Counted from the first letter of the stretch, positions 16,459-26,070 are shown. The stretch: DNA of 64,000 nt from Sphaerotilus hippei (GCF_003201595.1 NZ_QJJS01000017.1:1-64000); one strand, 5' to 3'. Notes: a model not told the origin generated them from the letters alone. A program made the numbers and translations.

Positions 16459-16824
16459 TTAGAACTGCAGACCGCCTTCGCGGGCTGCGTCGGCCAGGGC
16501 CTTGATGCGACCGTGGTAGGCAAAGCCCGAGCGGTCGAATGCGACCTTCTCGATGCCAGCGGCCTTCGCCTTTTCGGCGATGCGCTTGCCAATCAGCACG
16601 GCGGCGTTCACGTTGCCACCCTTGCCGGAGGTTGCCAGCTGCTCGCGCACTTCCTTTTCGGCCGTGGATGCGGAAGCCAGCACCTTGCCGCCACACTCGG
16701 AGATCACGCTCGCGTAGATGTGGAGGTTGGAGCGGAAGACCGTCAGGCGAACGCTGCTTTGCAGGGCGATGCGCACGCGGGTCTGACGGGAGCGACGCAG
16801 ACGCTGTTCTTTTTTGTTCAACAT
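16459..16824 (-). CDS. rplR: 50S ribosomal protein L18
   Basis: The 121-residue L18 begins with the basic segment [20 protein letters not shown] and continues [17 protein letters not shown], ending with [20 protein letters not shown]. It binds 5S rRNA with L5 and L25. The gap to rplF upstream is 11 bases. Confidence 0.99.
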   Translation of the reverse strand: MLNKKEQRLRRSRQTRVRIALQSSVRLTVFRSNLHIYASVISECGGKVLASASTAEKEVREQLATSGKGGNVNAAVLIGKRIAEKAKAAGIEKVAFDRSGFAYHGRIKALADAAREGGLQF

Positions 16825-16835
16825 GATGCGGCTCC

Positions 16836-17369
16836 TTACTTCTTCTTGGTCTCTTTGAGCGTGACCTTCTCATCCGAATAACGGATGCCCTTGCCCTTGT
16901 AAGGCTCGGGGGGACGGAAGGCACGCACCTCGGCAGCCAGCTGGCCGACGACCTGGCGGTCAGCGCCCTTGATCAGCACTTCGGTCTGAGTGGGGCACTC
17001 GACCTTGATGCCGGCAGGCATTTCCTTGACCACCGGGTGAGAGAACCCGATCTGCAGGTTCAGCTTCTGACCGGCGGCCTGGGCACGAAAGCCCACACCG
17101 ACCAGGTTCAGCTTCTTCTCGAAGCCCTTGCTGACGCCGTTGATCATGTTGTTCACCAGCGCACGCATGGTGCCGGACATGGCATTGGCTTCAACCGACT
17201 CGTTGACCGGAACGAAGCTGAGCGAGCCAGCATTGTTCTCGATCGTCACCAGCGGGTGGCGAGCACGCACCAGCGTGCCCTGCGCACCCTTCACGCTGAT
17301 CTGATCAGCGCTGATCGACACGTCCACACCCTGAGGGACGGCGACCGGCATCTTTCCGACGCGGGACAT
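16836..17369 (-). CDS. rplF: 50S ribosomal protein L6
   Basis: The 177-residue L6 begins [20 protein letters not shown] and has the C-terminal signature [14 protein letters not shown]. It sits near the sarcin-ricin loop. A good AGGAG precedes the ATG. Order and spacing are those of the spc operon (15 bases after rpsH). Confidence 0.99.
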   Translation of the reverse strand: MSRVGKMPVAVPQGVDVSISADQISVKGAQGTLVRARHPLVTIENNAGSLSFVPVNESVEANAMSGTMRALVNNMINGVSKGFEKKLNLVGVGFRAQAAGQKLNLQIGFSHPVVKEMPAGIKVECPTQTEVLIKGADRQVVGQLAAEVRAFRPPEPYKGKGIRYSDEKVTLKETKKK

Positions 17370-17384
17370 TTGCGATCTCCTCAG

Positions 17385-17780
17385 TTAGGCGACGTAGCAG
17401 AGCACTTCACCACCGATGCCGGCAGCGCGCGCTTTGCGGTCGGTCATCACACCCTGGGGCGTGGTGACGATGGCGACACCCAGGCCATTCATGACCTGGG
17501 GAATGTCGTGGCGGCCCTTGTAGATACGCAGACCGGGGCGGCTCACGCGCTCGATGCGCTCGATCACCGGGCGACCCGCGTAATACTTCAGTGCGATTTC
17601 GAGTTGGGCCTTGGCAGCCTCACCCTTGATAGCGTAGCCGTCGATGTAACCCTCGTCCTTCAGCACTTGCGCAATAGCGATCTTGAGCTTGGAGGACGGC
17701 ATCACCACAGCGGTCTTCTCGACCATCTGGGCGTTGCGAATGCGGGTCAGCATGTCGGCGATAGGATCACTCATGCTCAT
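17385..17780 (-). CDS. rpsH: 30S ribosomal protein S8
   Basis: The 131-residue S8 contains [14 protein letters not shown] near its start and the C-terminal [21 protein letters not shown]8 binds the central domain of 16S rRNA and is the translational repressor of the spc operon in E. coli. The first of two near ATG codons (17780) is chosen because AGGAG lies seven bases before it. Confidence 0.99.
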   Translation of the reverse strand: MSMSDPIADMLTRIRNAQMVEKTAVVMPSSKLKIAIAQVLKDEGYIDGYAIKGEAAKAQLEIALKYYAGRPVIERIERVSRPGLRIYKGRHDIPQVMNGLGVAIVTTPQGVMTDRKARAAGIGGEVLCYVA

Positions 17781-17815
17781 GGAATAACTCCTGTTCGTAC
17801 CCTAAGGACGCCGGA

Positions 17816-18121
17816 TTACCAGCTCGCCTTGACGACACCAGGGATGTCGCCACGGAAAGCCAGTTCACGAATCTTGGTACGACCAAGACCGAATTTGCGG
17901 AACGTACCGCGGGGACGACCAGTGATCTCGCAACGAGCGCGCAGACGGGTCGGATAAGAATTGCGAGGCAGCTTTTGCAGCGCCAGACGGGCCAGGTAAC
18001 GCTCGTCTTCCGACTTGCCCTGGTCGCCGATGATGGCCTTCAGCTCAGCGTACTTCTTGGCGTACTTGGCGACGAGCTTCTCGCGCTTTTCTTCACGCTG
18101 GATGAGAGAGAGTTTTGCCAC
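17816..18121 (-). CDS. rpsN: 30S ribosomal protein S14
   Basis: The 101-residue S14 is the long, zinc-free type: [20 protein letters not shown] at the start, and near the end [20 protein letters not shown]. The CxxC pairs of the short zinc form are absent. The start is GTG 18121 with GAGGTG upstream; the earlier in-frame ATG would add 18 unrelated residues and run into rplE. It lies eight bases from rplE. Confidence 0.97.
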   Translation of the reverse strand: MAKLSLIQREEKREKLVAKYAKKYAELKAIIGDQGKSEDERYLARLALQKLPRNSYPTRLRARCEITGRPRGTFRKFGLGRTKIRELAFRGDIPGVVKASW

Positions 18122-18129
18122 GTCGCACC

Positions 18130-18681
18130 TCAGTTCTTGAACGGGAAGCGGAAGGCGGTCAGCAGCGCCTTGCACTCGTCATCGGTCTTGGCCGTGGTCG
18201 TGATGCTGATGTTCAGACCACGCAGAGCATCCACCTTGTCGTACTCGACTTCCGGGAAAATGATCTGTTCCTTGACACCGATGTTGTAGTTGCCGCGACC
18301 GTCGAACGAACGACCCGAGATACCGCGGAAGTCACGGACGCGCGGCAGCGCGATGGTGACGAAACGGTCCAGGAATTCGAACATCCGCACGCCACGCAGG
18401 GTGACCATGCAGCCGATTGGGACACCTTCACGGATCTTGAAGCCGGCGATGGCCTTGCGGGACTTGGTGACCACGGGCTTCTGGCCCGCGATCTTGGTCA
18501 GGTCGCTCACGGCGTGATCCATGACCTTCTTGTCCGACACGGCTTCGCTCACACCCATGTTCAGGGTGATCTTTTCGAAACGCGGCACTTCCATGACGGA
18601 GGAGTAACCGAACTTCTCGACGAGCGCAGGAACCACCGTTTCACGGTAGTAGGCCTGCAGACGAGCTTGTTGTTGCGCCAT
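18130..18681 (-). CDS. rplE: 50S ribosomal protein L5
   Basis: The 183-residue L5 has [20 protein letters not shown] and the C-terminal [20 protein letters not shown]. It binds 5S rRNA and touches the P-site tRNA. ATG 18681 is taken as the start; a TTG two codons earlier has a poorer position relative to the AGGGG site. In E. coli the S8 repressor site overlaps the start of this gene, which makes this start region the place to look for it here. Confidence 0.98.
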   Translation of the reverse strand: MAQQQARLQAYYRETVVPALVEKFGYSSVMEVPRFEKITLNMGVSEAVSDKKVMDHAVSDLTKIAGQKPVVTKSRKAIAGFKIREGVPIGCMVTLRGVRMFEFLDRFVTIALPRVRDFRGISGRSFDGRGNYNIGVKEQIIFPEVEYDKVDALRGLNISITTTAKTDDECKALLTAFRFPFKN

Positions 18682-18695
18682 TCTCAACCCCTGCC

Positions 18696-19013
18696 TCAGG
18701 CTTTGATCTCTTCGCCGCTGGACTTGAAGACGCGCACTTTATTGCCGTCTGCCAGCAGCTTGATCCCGACGCGATCGGCCTTGCCGGTCGCGGGATTGAA
18801 GATCGCCACATTCGATTGATGGATAGGCATGGTCTTGTCGACGATGCCACCGGTCGTGCCCTTCAGCGGGTTGGGGCGCACATGCTTCTTCACCATGTTG
18901 ACGCCTTCGACCACCAGGTGATCGGCATCCACACGCAGAGAAACACTGCCGCGCTTGCCCTTGTCGCGACCAGTCAGCACGATGACTTCGTCGCCTTTGC
19001 GAATCTTGTTCAT
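18696..19013 (-). CDS. rplX: 50S ribosomal protein L24
   Basis: The 105-residue L24 starts [20 protein letters not shown] with the KOW motif near residues 5-32, and has the [20 protein letters not shown] loop. It initiates 50S assembly at domain I of 23S rRNA. It follows rplN by 21 bases. Confidence 0.99.
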   Translation of the reverse strand: MNKIRKGDEVIVLTGRDKGKRGSVSLRVDADHLVVEGVNMVKKHVRPNPLKGTTGGIVDKTMPIHQSNVAIFNPATGKADRVGIKLLADGNKVRVFKSSGEEIKA

Positions 19014-19034
19014 GGCCTGTCCTTCGCGGTTGGC

Positions 19035-19403
19035 TTAGAGCACTTCCGGAGCCAGCGACACGATCTTCATGAAGCGCTCGGTCCGCAGTTCGCGGGTCAC
19101 CGGGCCAAAGATGCGCGTGCCGATCGGCTCCAACTTGGCATTCAGCAGCACAGCCGCATTGCCATCGAACTTCACGAGCGAACCGTCTTGACGACGGACG
19201 CCCTTGGCGGTGCGTACAACGACTGCGCTGTAAACCTCACCCTTTTTCACGCGACCACGCGGTGCAGCTTCTTTGATGCTGACCTTGATCACGTCGCCGA
19301 TACCGGCATAACGACGCTTGGAACCGCCGAGCACCTTGATGCACATGACGGACTTCGCACCGGTGTTGTCCGCGACATCGAGTCGCGATTGCATTTGGAT
19401 CAT
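19035..19403 (-). CDS. rplN: 50S ribosomal protein L14
   Basis: The 122-residue L14 starts [20 protein letters not shown], and has [20 protein letters not shown] and the C-terminal [11 protein letters not shown]. The start is ATG 19403 rather than TTG 19415, because GGGGATAGAC precedes the ATG and the length then matches the family. It is the first gene of the minus-strand ribosomal block. The genes normally before it (rpsQ, rpmC, rplP and others) are absent and a promoter lies upstream. Confidence 0.98.
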   Translation of the reverse strand: MIQMQSRLDVADNTGAKSVMCIKVLGGSKRRYAGIGDVIKVSIKEAAPRGRVKKGEVYSAVVVRTAKGVRRQDGSLVKFDGNAAVLLNAKLEPIGTRIFGPVTRELRTERFMKIVSLAPEVL

Positions 19404-19563
19404 GTCTATCCCCAACTTATCCCGTGCTCACAGCCACATGGCCACCAACGCGGTCAGTCTTGGGCCCGTCACGCGATCACTGGACATCAGCGATCGCGGC
19501 TTGGGGCGGAACCAGATTGCGCCACGTACGGCATGGCACGTGTGCAAGCCAGAAGAGACGTAA

Positions 19564-19592
19564 ATTATGGCAGGTATCGCAGGACATTGCAA
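19564..19592 (-). promoter_or_regulatory. promoter of the rplN-rplQ ribosomal operon
   Basis: The minus strand reads TTGCAA (19587-19592), exactly 17 bases, then CATAAT (19564-19569). This is a near-consensus sigma-70 promoter and would give a leader of about 155 nt before rplN. It explains how the spc genes are expressed without the S10 operon promoter. The rest of the 239-base gap to gshA shows no gene or T-run terminator. Confidence 0.8.
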
Positions 19593-19642
19593 GTAAAGAA
19601 GCGCCCGTTCGACACGGACGCGCGCCGCTCCCCGCGCGCCCC

Positions 19643-20938
19643 TCAGTCGTAGACTTCGGCGTCCGGATCGGTGGCCTCCAGCTCGTAGCTGGCGGCCAGC
19701 ATGGCCAGGCGCGCGACCACGCCATACATGTAGAAGCGGTTGGGCGCACTCGCCCCCGGCTTGACGCCCGGACGCGGCAGATGATGGCTCTGGGCGAAGG
19801 CCAGCGGCACGAAACGCGCGCCCGGCGCATTCAGGTTCTCGTCGACGCCCCGGTCGGCGTGGATGCGATAGAAACCGCCGACCACGTAGCGATCCATCAT
19901 GTAGACCACCGGCTCGGCCACCGCATCGTTCATGCGCTCGTAGGTGGGCACGCCCTCCTGGACCAGCATCCGGCAGACCTGCGGCCCGCTCCCGGCCAAG
20001 GCCGACAGATCGCGGCGGCGGCGGTCGAGCGCGTCGAGCTCCTTCGCGTCACGCACGGTCATGCTGCCCAGGCCGCTGGCACCGCTGTCGGCCTTGACGA
20101 CGACGAACGGCTTCTCGTTGATGCCGTACTCCTTGTACTTGCGCCGGATCTTGCCCAGCAGCGCATCGGCCCCCGCCTTCACGGCCTCCAGGCTGGCCCC
20201 CTCGCCCACGTCGACATCGCCGCAGGACGCGTACATCGGGTTGATCAGCCACGGGTCCATGCCCAGCAGCTTGGCGAACTTCTTGGCCACCTCCTCGTAG
20301 GACTGGAAGTGGTTGGCCTTGCGGCGCACCGATCCACCGGCGTGCAGGGGCGGCAGCAGGTACTGCTCGTGCAGGTCCTCCAGCATGCCCGGGATGCCGG
20401 CCGACAGCTCGTTGTTCAGCAGGATGGTGCAGGGATCGAAGTTCTTCAGCCCGAGCCGGCGCTCGGTGCGCACCAGCGGCTCCACCGTGATCTGGTCGCC
20501 GTCGGGCAGGTCGATGGAGACGGACTCGGTGATGGCCGGATCCAGCGTTCCCAGGCGCACGTTCAGCCCGGCCAGCATGAAGATCCGGCGCAGCCGGGCC
20601 ACATTGGTCATGTAGAAGCTGTTGCGGGTGTCCTGCCCGGGGATCAGCAGCAGGTTCTTCGCCTCGGGGCAGATCTTCTCGATGGCCGCCATCGCGGCCT
20701 GGACCGCCAGCGGCAGCATGTCCTCGGTCAGGTTGTTCCAGCCGCCGGGGAACAGGTTGGTCTCGACCGGCGCCAGCTTGAAGCCGGCGTTGCGGATGTC
20801 GACCGAGGTGTAGAAGGGCGGCGTGTGCTCCATCCATTCGAGCCGGAACCAGCGCTCGATCGCCGGCATCGACTCGAGGACACGGGCCTCGAGTTCGTTG
20901 ATCGGGCCATTCAATGCGGTGACGAGATGCGGGACCAT
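19643..20938 (-). CDS. gshA: glutamate-cysteine ligase, T. ferrooxidans-type
   Basis: The 431-residue enzyme makes gamma-glutamylcysteine, the first step of glutathione synthesis. It belongs to the short proteobacterial type (GshA of the Thiobacillus ferrooxidans family), with MVPHLVTALNGPINELEARV at the start, ETNLFPGGWNNLTEDM and VKADSGASGLGSMTVRD (ATP-grasp-like). ATG 20938 gives the family's MVPHLV start; TTG 20965 is less likely. In many Burkholderiales gshB follows directly. Here the ribosomal block follows instead, so the glutathione pair is split. It lies downstream of glnK-amtB but beyond the amtB terminator. Confidence 0.93.
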   Translation of the reverse strand: MVPHLVTALNGPINELEARVLESMPAIERWFRLEWMEHTPPFYTSVDIRNAGFKLAPVETNLFPGGWNNLTEDMLPLAVQAAMAAIEKICPEAKNLLLIPGQDTRNSFYMTNVARLRRIFMLAGLNVRLGTLDPAITESVSIDLPDGDQITVEPLVRTERRLGLKNFDPCTILLNNELSAGIPGMLEDLHEQYLLPPLHAGGSVRRKANHFQSYEEVAKKFAKLLGMDPWLINPMYASCGDVDVGEGASLEAVKAGADALLGKIRRKYKEYGINEKPFVVVKADSGASGLGSMTVRDAKELDALDRRRRDLSALAGSGPQVCRMLVQEGVPTYERMNDAVAEPVVYMMDRYVVGGFYRIHADRGVDENLNAPGARFVPLAFAQSHHLPRPGVKPGASAPNRFYMYGVVARLAMLAASYELEATDPDAEVYD

Positions 20939-21020
20939 GGAGTTCTCGGTGTATCGAAGGGACAAGTCAGGGTTGACCCCATTCTAGGAACGAAGCCGAC
21001 GCCCGGCGGCGCCAGACGCA

Positions 21021-21045
21021 AAAAGGGCCGCACGAGGCGGCCCTT
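21021..21045 (-). terminator. terminator after amtB
   Basis: On the minus strand AAGGGCCGC, a 5-base loop and GCGGCCCTTTTT form a 9-bp stem and a T-run, 20 bases after the amtB stop. It separates glnK-amtB from gshA. Confidence 0.9.
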
Positions 21046-21065
21046 CGACGACAAAGCGTCCGTGC

Positions 21066-22571
21066 TTACCGGTGGTAAGCCGTCTCGCCGTGCGAGCTGA
21101 TGTCCAGACCTTCGCGCTCTTCCTCTTCGGTCACGCGCAGACCCACCACCAGATCCACCAGCTTGAAGGCGATCACGGAGACCACGGCGGACCAGACGAC
21201 GGTGATCAGCACGGCCTTGGCCTGGATCAGCACCTGGCTGGCGATCGAGTAGGCGTCCGGAGCGATCATGCCCACGGTCACCCAGTCGGCCACCGCGCTC
21301 GGGCCACCCAGGTTCGGCGAGTTGAACACGCCGGTCAGCAGCGCACCCAGGATGCCACCGACACCGTGCACGCCGAACACGTCCAGCGAGTCGTCGGCGC
21401 CCAGCATCTTCTTCAGGCCCGAGACACCCCACAGGCAGACGAAGCCCGCCAGCAGACCGATGATCAGCGCACCGACGATGCCGACGTTGCCGGCGGCCGG
21501 GGTGATGGCCACCAGACCCGCCACGGCACCGGAGGCGGCACCCAGCATCGACGCCTTGCCCTTGGTCAGGGACTCGCCCAGGCACCAGGCCAGCACGGCG
21601 GCAGCCGTGGCGAAGAGCGTGTTGATGAAGGCCAGGGCGGCGAAGCTGTTCGCCTCGAGGGCGGAGCCGGCGTTGAAGCCGAACCAGCCCACCCACAGCA
21701 GCGAGGCACCGACCATGGTCAGCGTCAGCGAGTGCGGGGTGAAGGCTTCACGGCCGTAACCCAGGCGCTTGCCCACCATGTAGGAACCCACCAGACCGGC
21801 CACGGCGGCGTTGATGTGCACGACGGTACCGCCAGCGAAGTCCAGCGCGCCCATCTGCCAGATGAAACCGGCCTTGGCGTTCATCGCGTCGACCACGTCG
21901 GCCGCGGCATAGGCATCAGGACCCATCCAGTACCAGACCATGTGGGCGATCGGCGCGTAGCTGAACGTGAACCACAGCGTCGTGAACAGCAGCACCGCGG
22001 AGAACTTGATGCGCTCGGCGAAGGCACCGACGATCAGGCAGCAGGTGATGCCGGCGAACGTCGCCTGGAAGGCGGCGAAGACGATCTCGGGGATGTAGAC
22101 GCCCTTGCTGAAGGTCGCGGCCGGCACGAAGGTGCCGGCGACGTTGTCCCAGAGGCCCTTCATGAACAGGCGGTCGAAGCCACCGAAGAAGGCATTGCCC
22201 TCGGTGAAGGCCAGGCTGTAGCCGTAGATGGCCCACAGCACGACGATCAGCGAGAAGGTCACCATCACCTGCATCAGCACCGACAGCATGTTCTTGGCGC
22301 GCACCAGGCCGCCGTAGAACAGGGCCAGGCCCGGTACGGTCATCAGGATGACCAGCAGCGTGGACAGCATCATCCAGGCGGTGTCACCCTTGTTGATGAC
22401 GGGGGCGGCGGCAGCGGCCGCCTCGGAGGCCGCCTCCATCGCAGGGGCGGCGGCAGAAGCGGCCTCGACCACCGCGGAGGCCGCATCGGACGCGGCCTGG
22501 GCGAAGCTGGTCTCGGCAAAGCCGAATGCCGCCAGACCCAGTGCGAGAGTCGCGAGGAATTTTTTCAGCAT
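21066..22571 (-). CDS. amtB: ammonium transporter AmtB with long N-terminal leader
   Basis: The 501-residue inner-membrane protein imports ammonium. A signal peptide (MLKKFLATLALGLAAFGFAE) is followed by an unusually long Ala/Glu/Ser-rich stretch of about 35 residues, and then the Amt core starting DTAWMMLSTLLVILMTVPGL. Conserved Amt segments include ALFYGGLVRAKN, FAGGTVVHINAAVAGLVG (with a pore histidine) and DDSLDVFGVHGVGGILGALL (second pore histidine), and it has about 11 membrane spans. It follows glnK by 26 bases, under a predicted sigma-54/NtrC promoter. GlnK would block the channel when nitrogen is plentiful. Confidence 0.97.
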   Translation of the reverse strand: MLKKFLATLALGLAAFGFAETSFAQAASDAASAVVEAASAAAPAMEAASEAAAAAAPVINKGDTAWMMLSTLLVILMTVPGLALFYGGLVRAKNMLSVLMQVMVTFSLIVVLWAIYGYSLAFTEGNAFFGGFDRLFMKGLWDNVAGTFVPAATFSKGVYIPEIVFAAFQATFAGITCCLIVGAFAERIKFSAVLLFTTLWFTFSYAPIAHMVWYWMGPDAYAAADVVDAMNAKAGFIWQMGALDFAGGTVVHINAAVAGLVGSYMVGKRLGYGREAFTPHSLTLTMVGASLLWVGWFGFNAGSALEANSFAALAFINTLFATAAAVLAWCLGESLTKGKASMLGAASGAVAGLVAITPAAGNVGIVGALIIGLLAGFVCLWGVSGLKKMLGADDSLDVFGVHGVGGILGALLTGVFNSPNLGGPSAVADWVTVGMIAPDAYSIASQVLIQAKAVLITVVWSAVVSVIAFKLVDLVVGLRVTEEEEREGLDISSHGETAYHR

Positions 22572-22597
22572 GGTTGTCTCGTTCTTGCTCGGCGGAA

Positions 22598-22948
<351 letters not shown>

Positions 22949-23060
22949 TCAGGATGGAACCCCGACCGCTTGCGACGAATCGAGTGTGTGCTGTCACCAC
23001 CCACGCATTGATCGGATCGATCACCGCGTGCTGGTTGTTGAGTGATCCGTGAAGCTGTTC

Positions 23061-23076
23061 TGCAGCTTCCATGCCA
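23061..23076 (-). promoter_or_regulatory. sigma-54 promoter of glnK-amtB
   Basis: The minus strand reads TGGCATGGAAGCTGCA. Compared with the consensus TGGCACG-N4-TTGCW, the -24 GG and -12 GC and their spacing are exact, with two mismatches elsewhere. The start point would be near 23048, about 112 bases before the glnK ATG. Confidence 0.8.
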
Positions 23077-23172
23077 CCCACTGGCACGGGAAACACGCCG
23101 CGGGACACGCCCTCCAGTGGAGCGCCGCACGAACCGAAATGGTCCGCACGCACCAAGAGCGGCGCCACCCAG

Positions 23173-23189
23173 TGCACCACATTCGTGCA
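23173..23189. promoter_or_regulatory. NtrC-binding site upstream of glnK
   Basis: TGCACC-N5-CGTGCA matches the NtrC dyad (TGCACC-N5-GGTGCA) at all but one base. It lies about 125-140 bases upstream of the predicted sigma-54 start, the normal distance for an NtrC enhancer. Confidence 0.75.
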
Positions 23190-23276
23190 ACCCCCATCAG
23201 AGGGAGACGCGCCCGCTTCGCATCTGTGCAGAATTCCTCCGATGAACCGTGTTCCGCTCGGTGCAGGGAGAAATTC

Positions 23277-24791
23277 ATGTCGCTGGCCATCGTCCACAGC
23301 CGCGCGCTGCTGGGCCTGCAGGCACCGGAAGTCACCGTCGAGGTGCATCTGGCCAACGGGCTGCCCAGCTTCACGCTGGTCGGGCTGGCCGACACCGAGG
23401 TCAAGGAGGCCCGCGAGCGCGTGCGGGCCGCGCTGCAGAACAGCGGCCTGACCTTCCCGCACAACAAGCGCATCACGGTCAACCTGGCCCCGGCCGACCT
23501 GCCCAAGGAAGGCGGGCGCTTCGACCTGCCGATCGCGCTGGGCATCCTCGCCGCAGCAGGCCAGATCGAGGCCGGTGCGCTCGAGGACTACGAATTCGCC
23601 GGCGAACTCTCGCTGGGCGGTGACCTGCGCCCGGTGCGGGGCGCACTGGCCATGACCCTGGCGCTGCAGCGCAGCCACGCACCCCGCTGCCTCGTGCTGC
23701 CCCGGGCCAGTGCACAGGAGGCCGCCCGGGTGCCCCGGCACCCCCTGCGCTACGCCGACCACCTGCTCGATCTGGTGCAGGCCTTCGGTCCGGGCGAGCA
23801 CCCGACCCCCTTGCCCCGGCCCGAACCCAGGCCGCCGGAACACCAGCTGGGCCCACCCGATCTGCGCGACGTCAAGGGGCAGGCCAGCGCCAAGCGGGCC
23901 CTCGAGATCGCGGCCAGCGGATCGCACAGCCTGCTGCTGGTCGGCCCGCCGGGCACGGGCAAATCCATGCTCGCGCAGCGCCTGGCGGGGCTGATGCCCG
24001 CGCTCTCGGAGGCGGATGCGCTGGAATCGGCCGCCATCCTGAGTCTGGCGGGCCAGTTCCTGCCGGAGCGGTGGGGACAACGGGTGCTGCGCAGTCCGCA
24101 CCACAGCGCGTCCGCCGTGGCCCTGGTCGGCGGGGGCTCTCCGCCCCGCCCCGGCGAGGTCTCGCTGGCCCACCTGGGGGTGCTGTTCCTCGACGAGCTG
24201 CCCGAATTTCCGCGCGCGGCCCTGGAAGCCCTGCGCGAACCGCTGGAGAGCGGGCGCATCACCATCTCGCGCGCCGCCCGGCAGGCCGAGTTCCCGGCCC
24301 GCTGCCAGCTGGTGGCCGCCATGAACCCCTGCCCCTGCGGACAGCTGGGCTCGGCCCTGCAGAGCTGCCGGTGCAGCCCGGACACGGTGCACCGCTACCA
24401 GTCGCGCCTGTCGGGTCCGCTGCTCGACCGCATCGACCTGCGGGTGGAGGTGCTGGCGGTGGATCCGGCCGCGCTGGCTCGGGCCCCGGACGGCGAACCG
24501 AGCGAGGCCGTGGCCACGCGGGTCGCGCAGGGGCGCGAGCGCCAGTTCCGTCGCCAGGGCTGCAGCAATGCCGACCTGGGCAGCGCCGACCTCGACACCC
24601 ACATCCAGGCCACCGGCGCCGCGGCCGACTTCCTGCACGCCGCCGCCCGGCGACTGGGCTGGTCCGGCCGCAGCGTGCACCGGGTGATGCGTGTCGCCCG
24701 CACGATCGCCGACCTGGCGAACAGCGAAGACACCCAACTGGGCCATGTCGCCGAGGCCATCCAGCTGCGCCGGGCGCTGCCGGGCACCTGA
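23277..24791 (+). CDS. comM: YifB/ComM family Mg-chelatase-like AAA+ ATPase
   Basis: The 504-residue protein matches ComM/YifB, a hexameric AAA+ helicase that promotes branch migration during natural transformation. It has the N-terminal ChlI-like domain (LANGLPSFTLVGLADTEVKE), a Walker A GPPGTGKS near residue 223, a Walker B VLFLDELPEF near 305 and the C-terminal Mg-chelatase domain (GRSVHRVMRVARTIADLA). Start ATG 23277 follows AGGGAGAAATTC and gives the usual MSLAIVHSRALLGL; the open frame further upstream has no homology. The role in DNA uptake is inferred from the family and fits the type IV pilus genes in the same window. Confidence 0.9.
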   Translation: MSLAIVHSRALLGLQAPEVTVEVHLANGLPSFTLVGLADTEVKEARERVRAALQNSGLTFPHNKRITVNLAPADLPKEGGRFDLPIALGILAAAGQIEAGALEDYEFAGELSLGGDLRPVRGALAMTLALQRSHAPRCLVLPRASAQEAARVPRHPLRYADHLLDLVQAFGPGEHPTPLPRPEPRPPEHQLGPPDLRDVKGQASAKRALEIAASGSHSLLLVGPPGTGKSMLAQRLAGLMPALSEADALESAAILSLAGQFLPERWGQRVLRSPHHSASAVALVGGGSPPRPGEVSLAHLGVLFLDELPEFPRAALEALREPLESGRITISRAARQAEFPARCQLVAAMNPCPCGQLGSALQSCRCSPDTVHRYQSRLSGPLLDRIDLRVEVLAVDPAALARAPDGEPSEAVATRVAQGRERQFRRQGCSNADLGSADLDTHIQATGAAADFLHAAARRLGWSGRSVHRVMRVARTIADLANSEDTQLGHVAEAIQLRRALPGT

Positions 24792-24806
24792 GGCCCGGGC
24801 TGAGGC

Positions 24807-24812
24807 GACAAT
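24807..24812 (+). promoter_or_regulatory. -10-like box immediately before rfaE2
   Basis: GACAAT ends six bases before the rfaE2 ATG and no Shine-Dalgarno is present. Initiation from this box would start transcription at or next to the ATG, giving a leaderless mRNA. No convincing -35 box is seen. Confidence 0.45.
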
Positions 24813-24818
24813 CCGCGC

Positions 24819-25313
24819 ATGATCGACAGCGCCCTGCCCCCTCCCGCTTTCCTGACCAAGCTGTGCCGGCGCGACGAGCTGGCACGGCGCCTGGCCCACC
24901 TGCCCCGGCCGCTGGTGTTCACCAACGGCGTCTTCGATATCCTGCACCGCGGCCACGTCAGCTACCTGGCCCAGGCCCGTGCGCTGGGGGCCAGCCTGGT
25001 GATCGGGCTCAACAGCGACACCTCGGCACGCACGCTGGGCAAGGGCCCGGACCGCCCGCTCAATGCCGAGGCCGACCGGGCCTGCGTGCTCGCCGCGCTC
25101 GACAGCGTCAGCCTGGTGGTGCTGTTCGACGAGTCCACCCCGTGCGAGCTGCTGAAGGACGTGCGCCCCGACCTCTACGTCAAGGGCGGCGACTACGACA
25201 TGGAAACGCTGGAGGAGACCCGGCTCGTGCGCCAGTGGGGCGGCACCTCGCGGTCCATCGCCTTCGTCGACGGTTATTCGACCACCGCCCTGGTGCGGCG
25301 CATCCGGGCCTGA
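24819..25313 (+). CDS. rfaE2: D-glycero-beta-D-manno-heptose 1-phosphate adenylyltransferase
   Basis: The 164-residue protein is the stand-alone cytidylyltransferase-fold domain of HldE. It makes ADP-heptose for the lipopolysaccharide inner core. The nucleotide-binding HxGH is in FTNGVFDILHRGHVSYL, and the C-terminal segment YVKGGDYDMETLEETRLV is diagnostic. The kinase half (RfaE1/HldA) is not nearby, consistent with the split arrangement of betaproteobacteria. It is followed by rsmE after four bases. Confidence 0.93.
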   Translation: MIDSALPPPAFLTKLCRRDELARRLAHLPRPLVFTNGVFDILHRGHVSYLAQARALGASLVIGLNSDTSARTLGKGPDRPLNAEADRACVLAALDSVSLVVLFDESTPCELLKDVRPDLYVKGGDYDMETLEETRLVRQWGGTSRSIAFVDGYSTTALVRRIRA

Positions 25314-25317
25314 CGCG

Positions 25318-26070
25318 ATGGCTGCACGCTTTCATCTGGACCCGACCCAGACGCTCTGCACCGGCCTGAGCTTCAAGCTGCCGGCCGGCGCCGCCCGCCA
25401 CGCCCAGGTGCTGCGGCTGCAACCCGGTGATCCGCTGCTGCTGTTCAACGGCACGGGTGGCGAGTGGCAGGCCGAGATCCTCCGCATGGGCCGCCAGGAC
25501 GTGGAGGTCGAGGTCGGCCGCCATGTCGAGCGCGAGGTGGAGCTGCCGCTGCAGGTCACGCTGGTGGCCGGCATGCCGGCCAACGACCGCTTCGACTGGC
25601 TGATCGAAAAAGCCTGCGAACTGGGCGTGGCAGTCATCCAGCCGACGCTGTGCGAGCGCTCGGTGCTGCGCCTGAGCGGCGAGCGGGCGGACAAGAAGCG
25701 GGACCACTGGCAGGGTGCCGCCGCCGCCGCCGCCGAACAGTGCGGCGCCACCCGGGTGCCGGTCGTGCGACCGGTGCGCACGCTGGAGCAGGTGCTGCGC
25801 CAGCAGGACGGTCCAGCGCAGCCCGGTGACGCCCACTGGATCCTCAGCCTGGCCGAGGCACGATCGCTGCCGCAGCGATGGAACGAGTGGCAGGCCCCGC
25901 GCCAGACCCTCACGCTCTACAGCGGCCCCGAAGGCGGCTGGAGCCCGGACGAAGAAAACCGCCTGCGCACCGCCGGCGCGCTGCCGACCCGGCTCGGCCC
26001 CCGGGTGCTGCGCTCCGAGACGGCGCCGATCGCGGCACTGGCCTGGATCGCCACCCAGCTCCACCCCTGA
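25318..26070 (+). CDS. rsmE: 16S rRNA (uracil1498-N3)-methyltransferase RsmE
   Basis: The 250-residue protein methylates U1498 of 16S rRNA. It has an N-terminal PUA-like part (AARHAQVLRLQPGDPLLLFN) and a C-terminal SPOUT knot with the family motif SGPEGGWSPDEENRL and LRSETAPIAAL. It is coupled to rfaE2 by a four-base gap and probably uses the same transcript. Confidence 0.94.
   Translation: MAARFHLDPTQTLCTGLSFKLPAGAARHAQVLRLQPGDPLLLFNGTGGEWQAEILRMGRQDVEVEVGRHVEREVELPLQVTLVAGMPANDRFDWLIEKACELGVAVIQPTLCERSVLRLSGERADKKRDHWQGAAAAAAEQCGATRVPVVRPVRTLEQVLRQQDGPAQPGDAHWILSLAEARSLPQRWNEWQAPRQTLTLYSGPEGGWSPDEENRLRTAGALPTRLGPRVLRSETAPIAALAWIATQLHP

Noticed and set aside
23081-23098. Plus-strand TGGCACGGGAAACACG as a sigma-54 promoter for comM
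   Set aside because: The -24 half is good but the -12 GC and spacing fail. The minus-strand site nearby fits much better.
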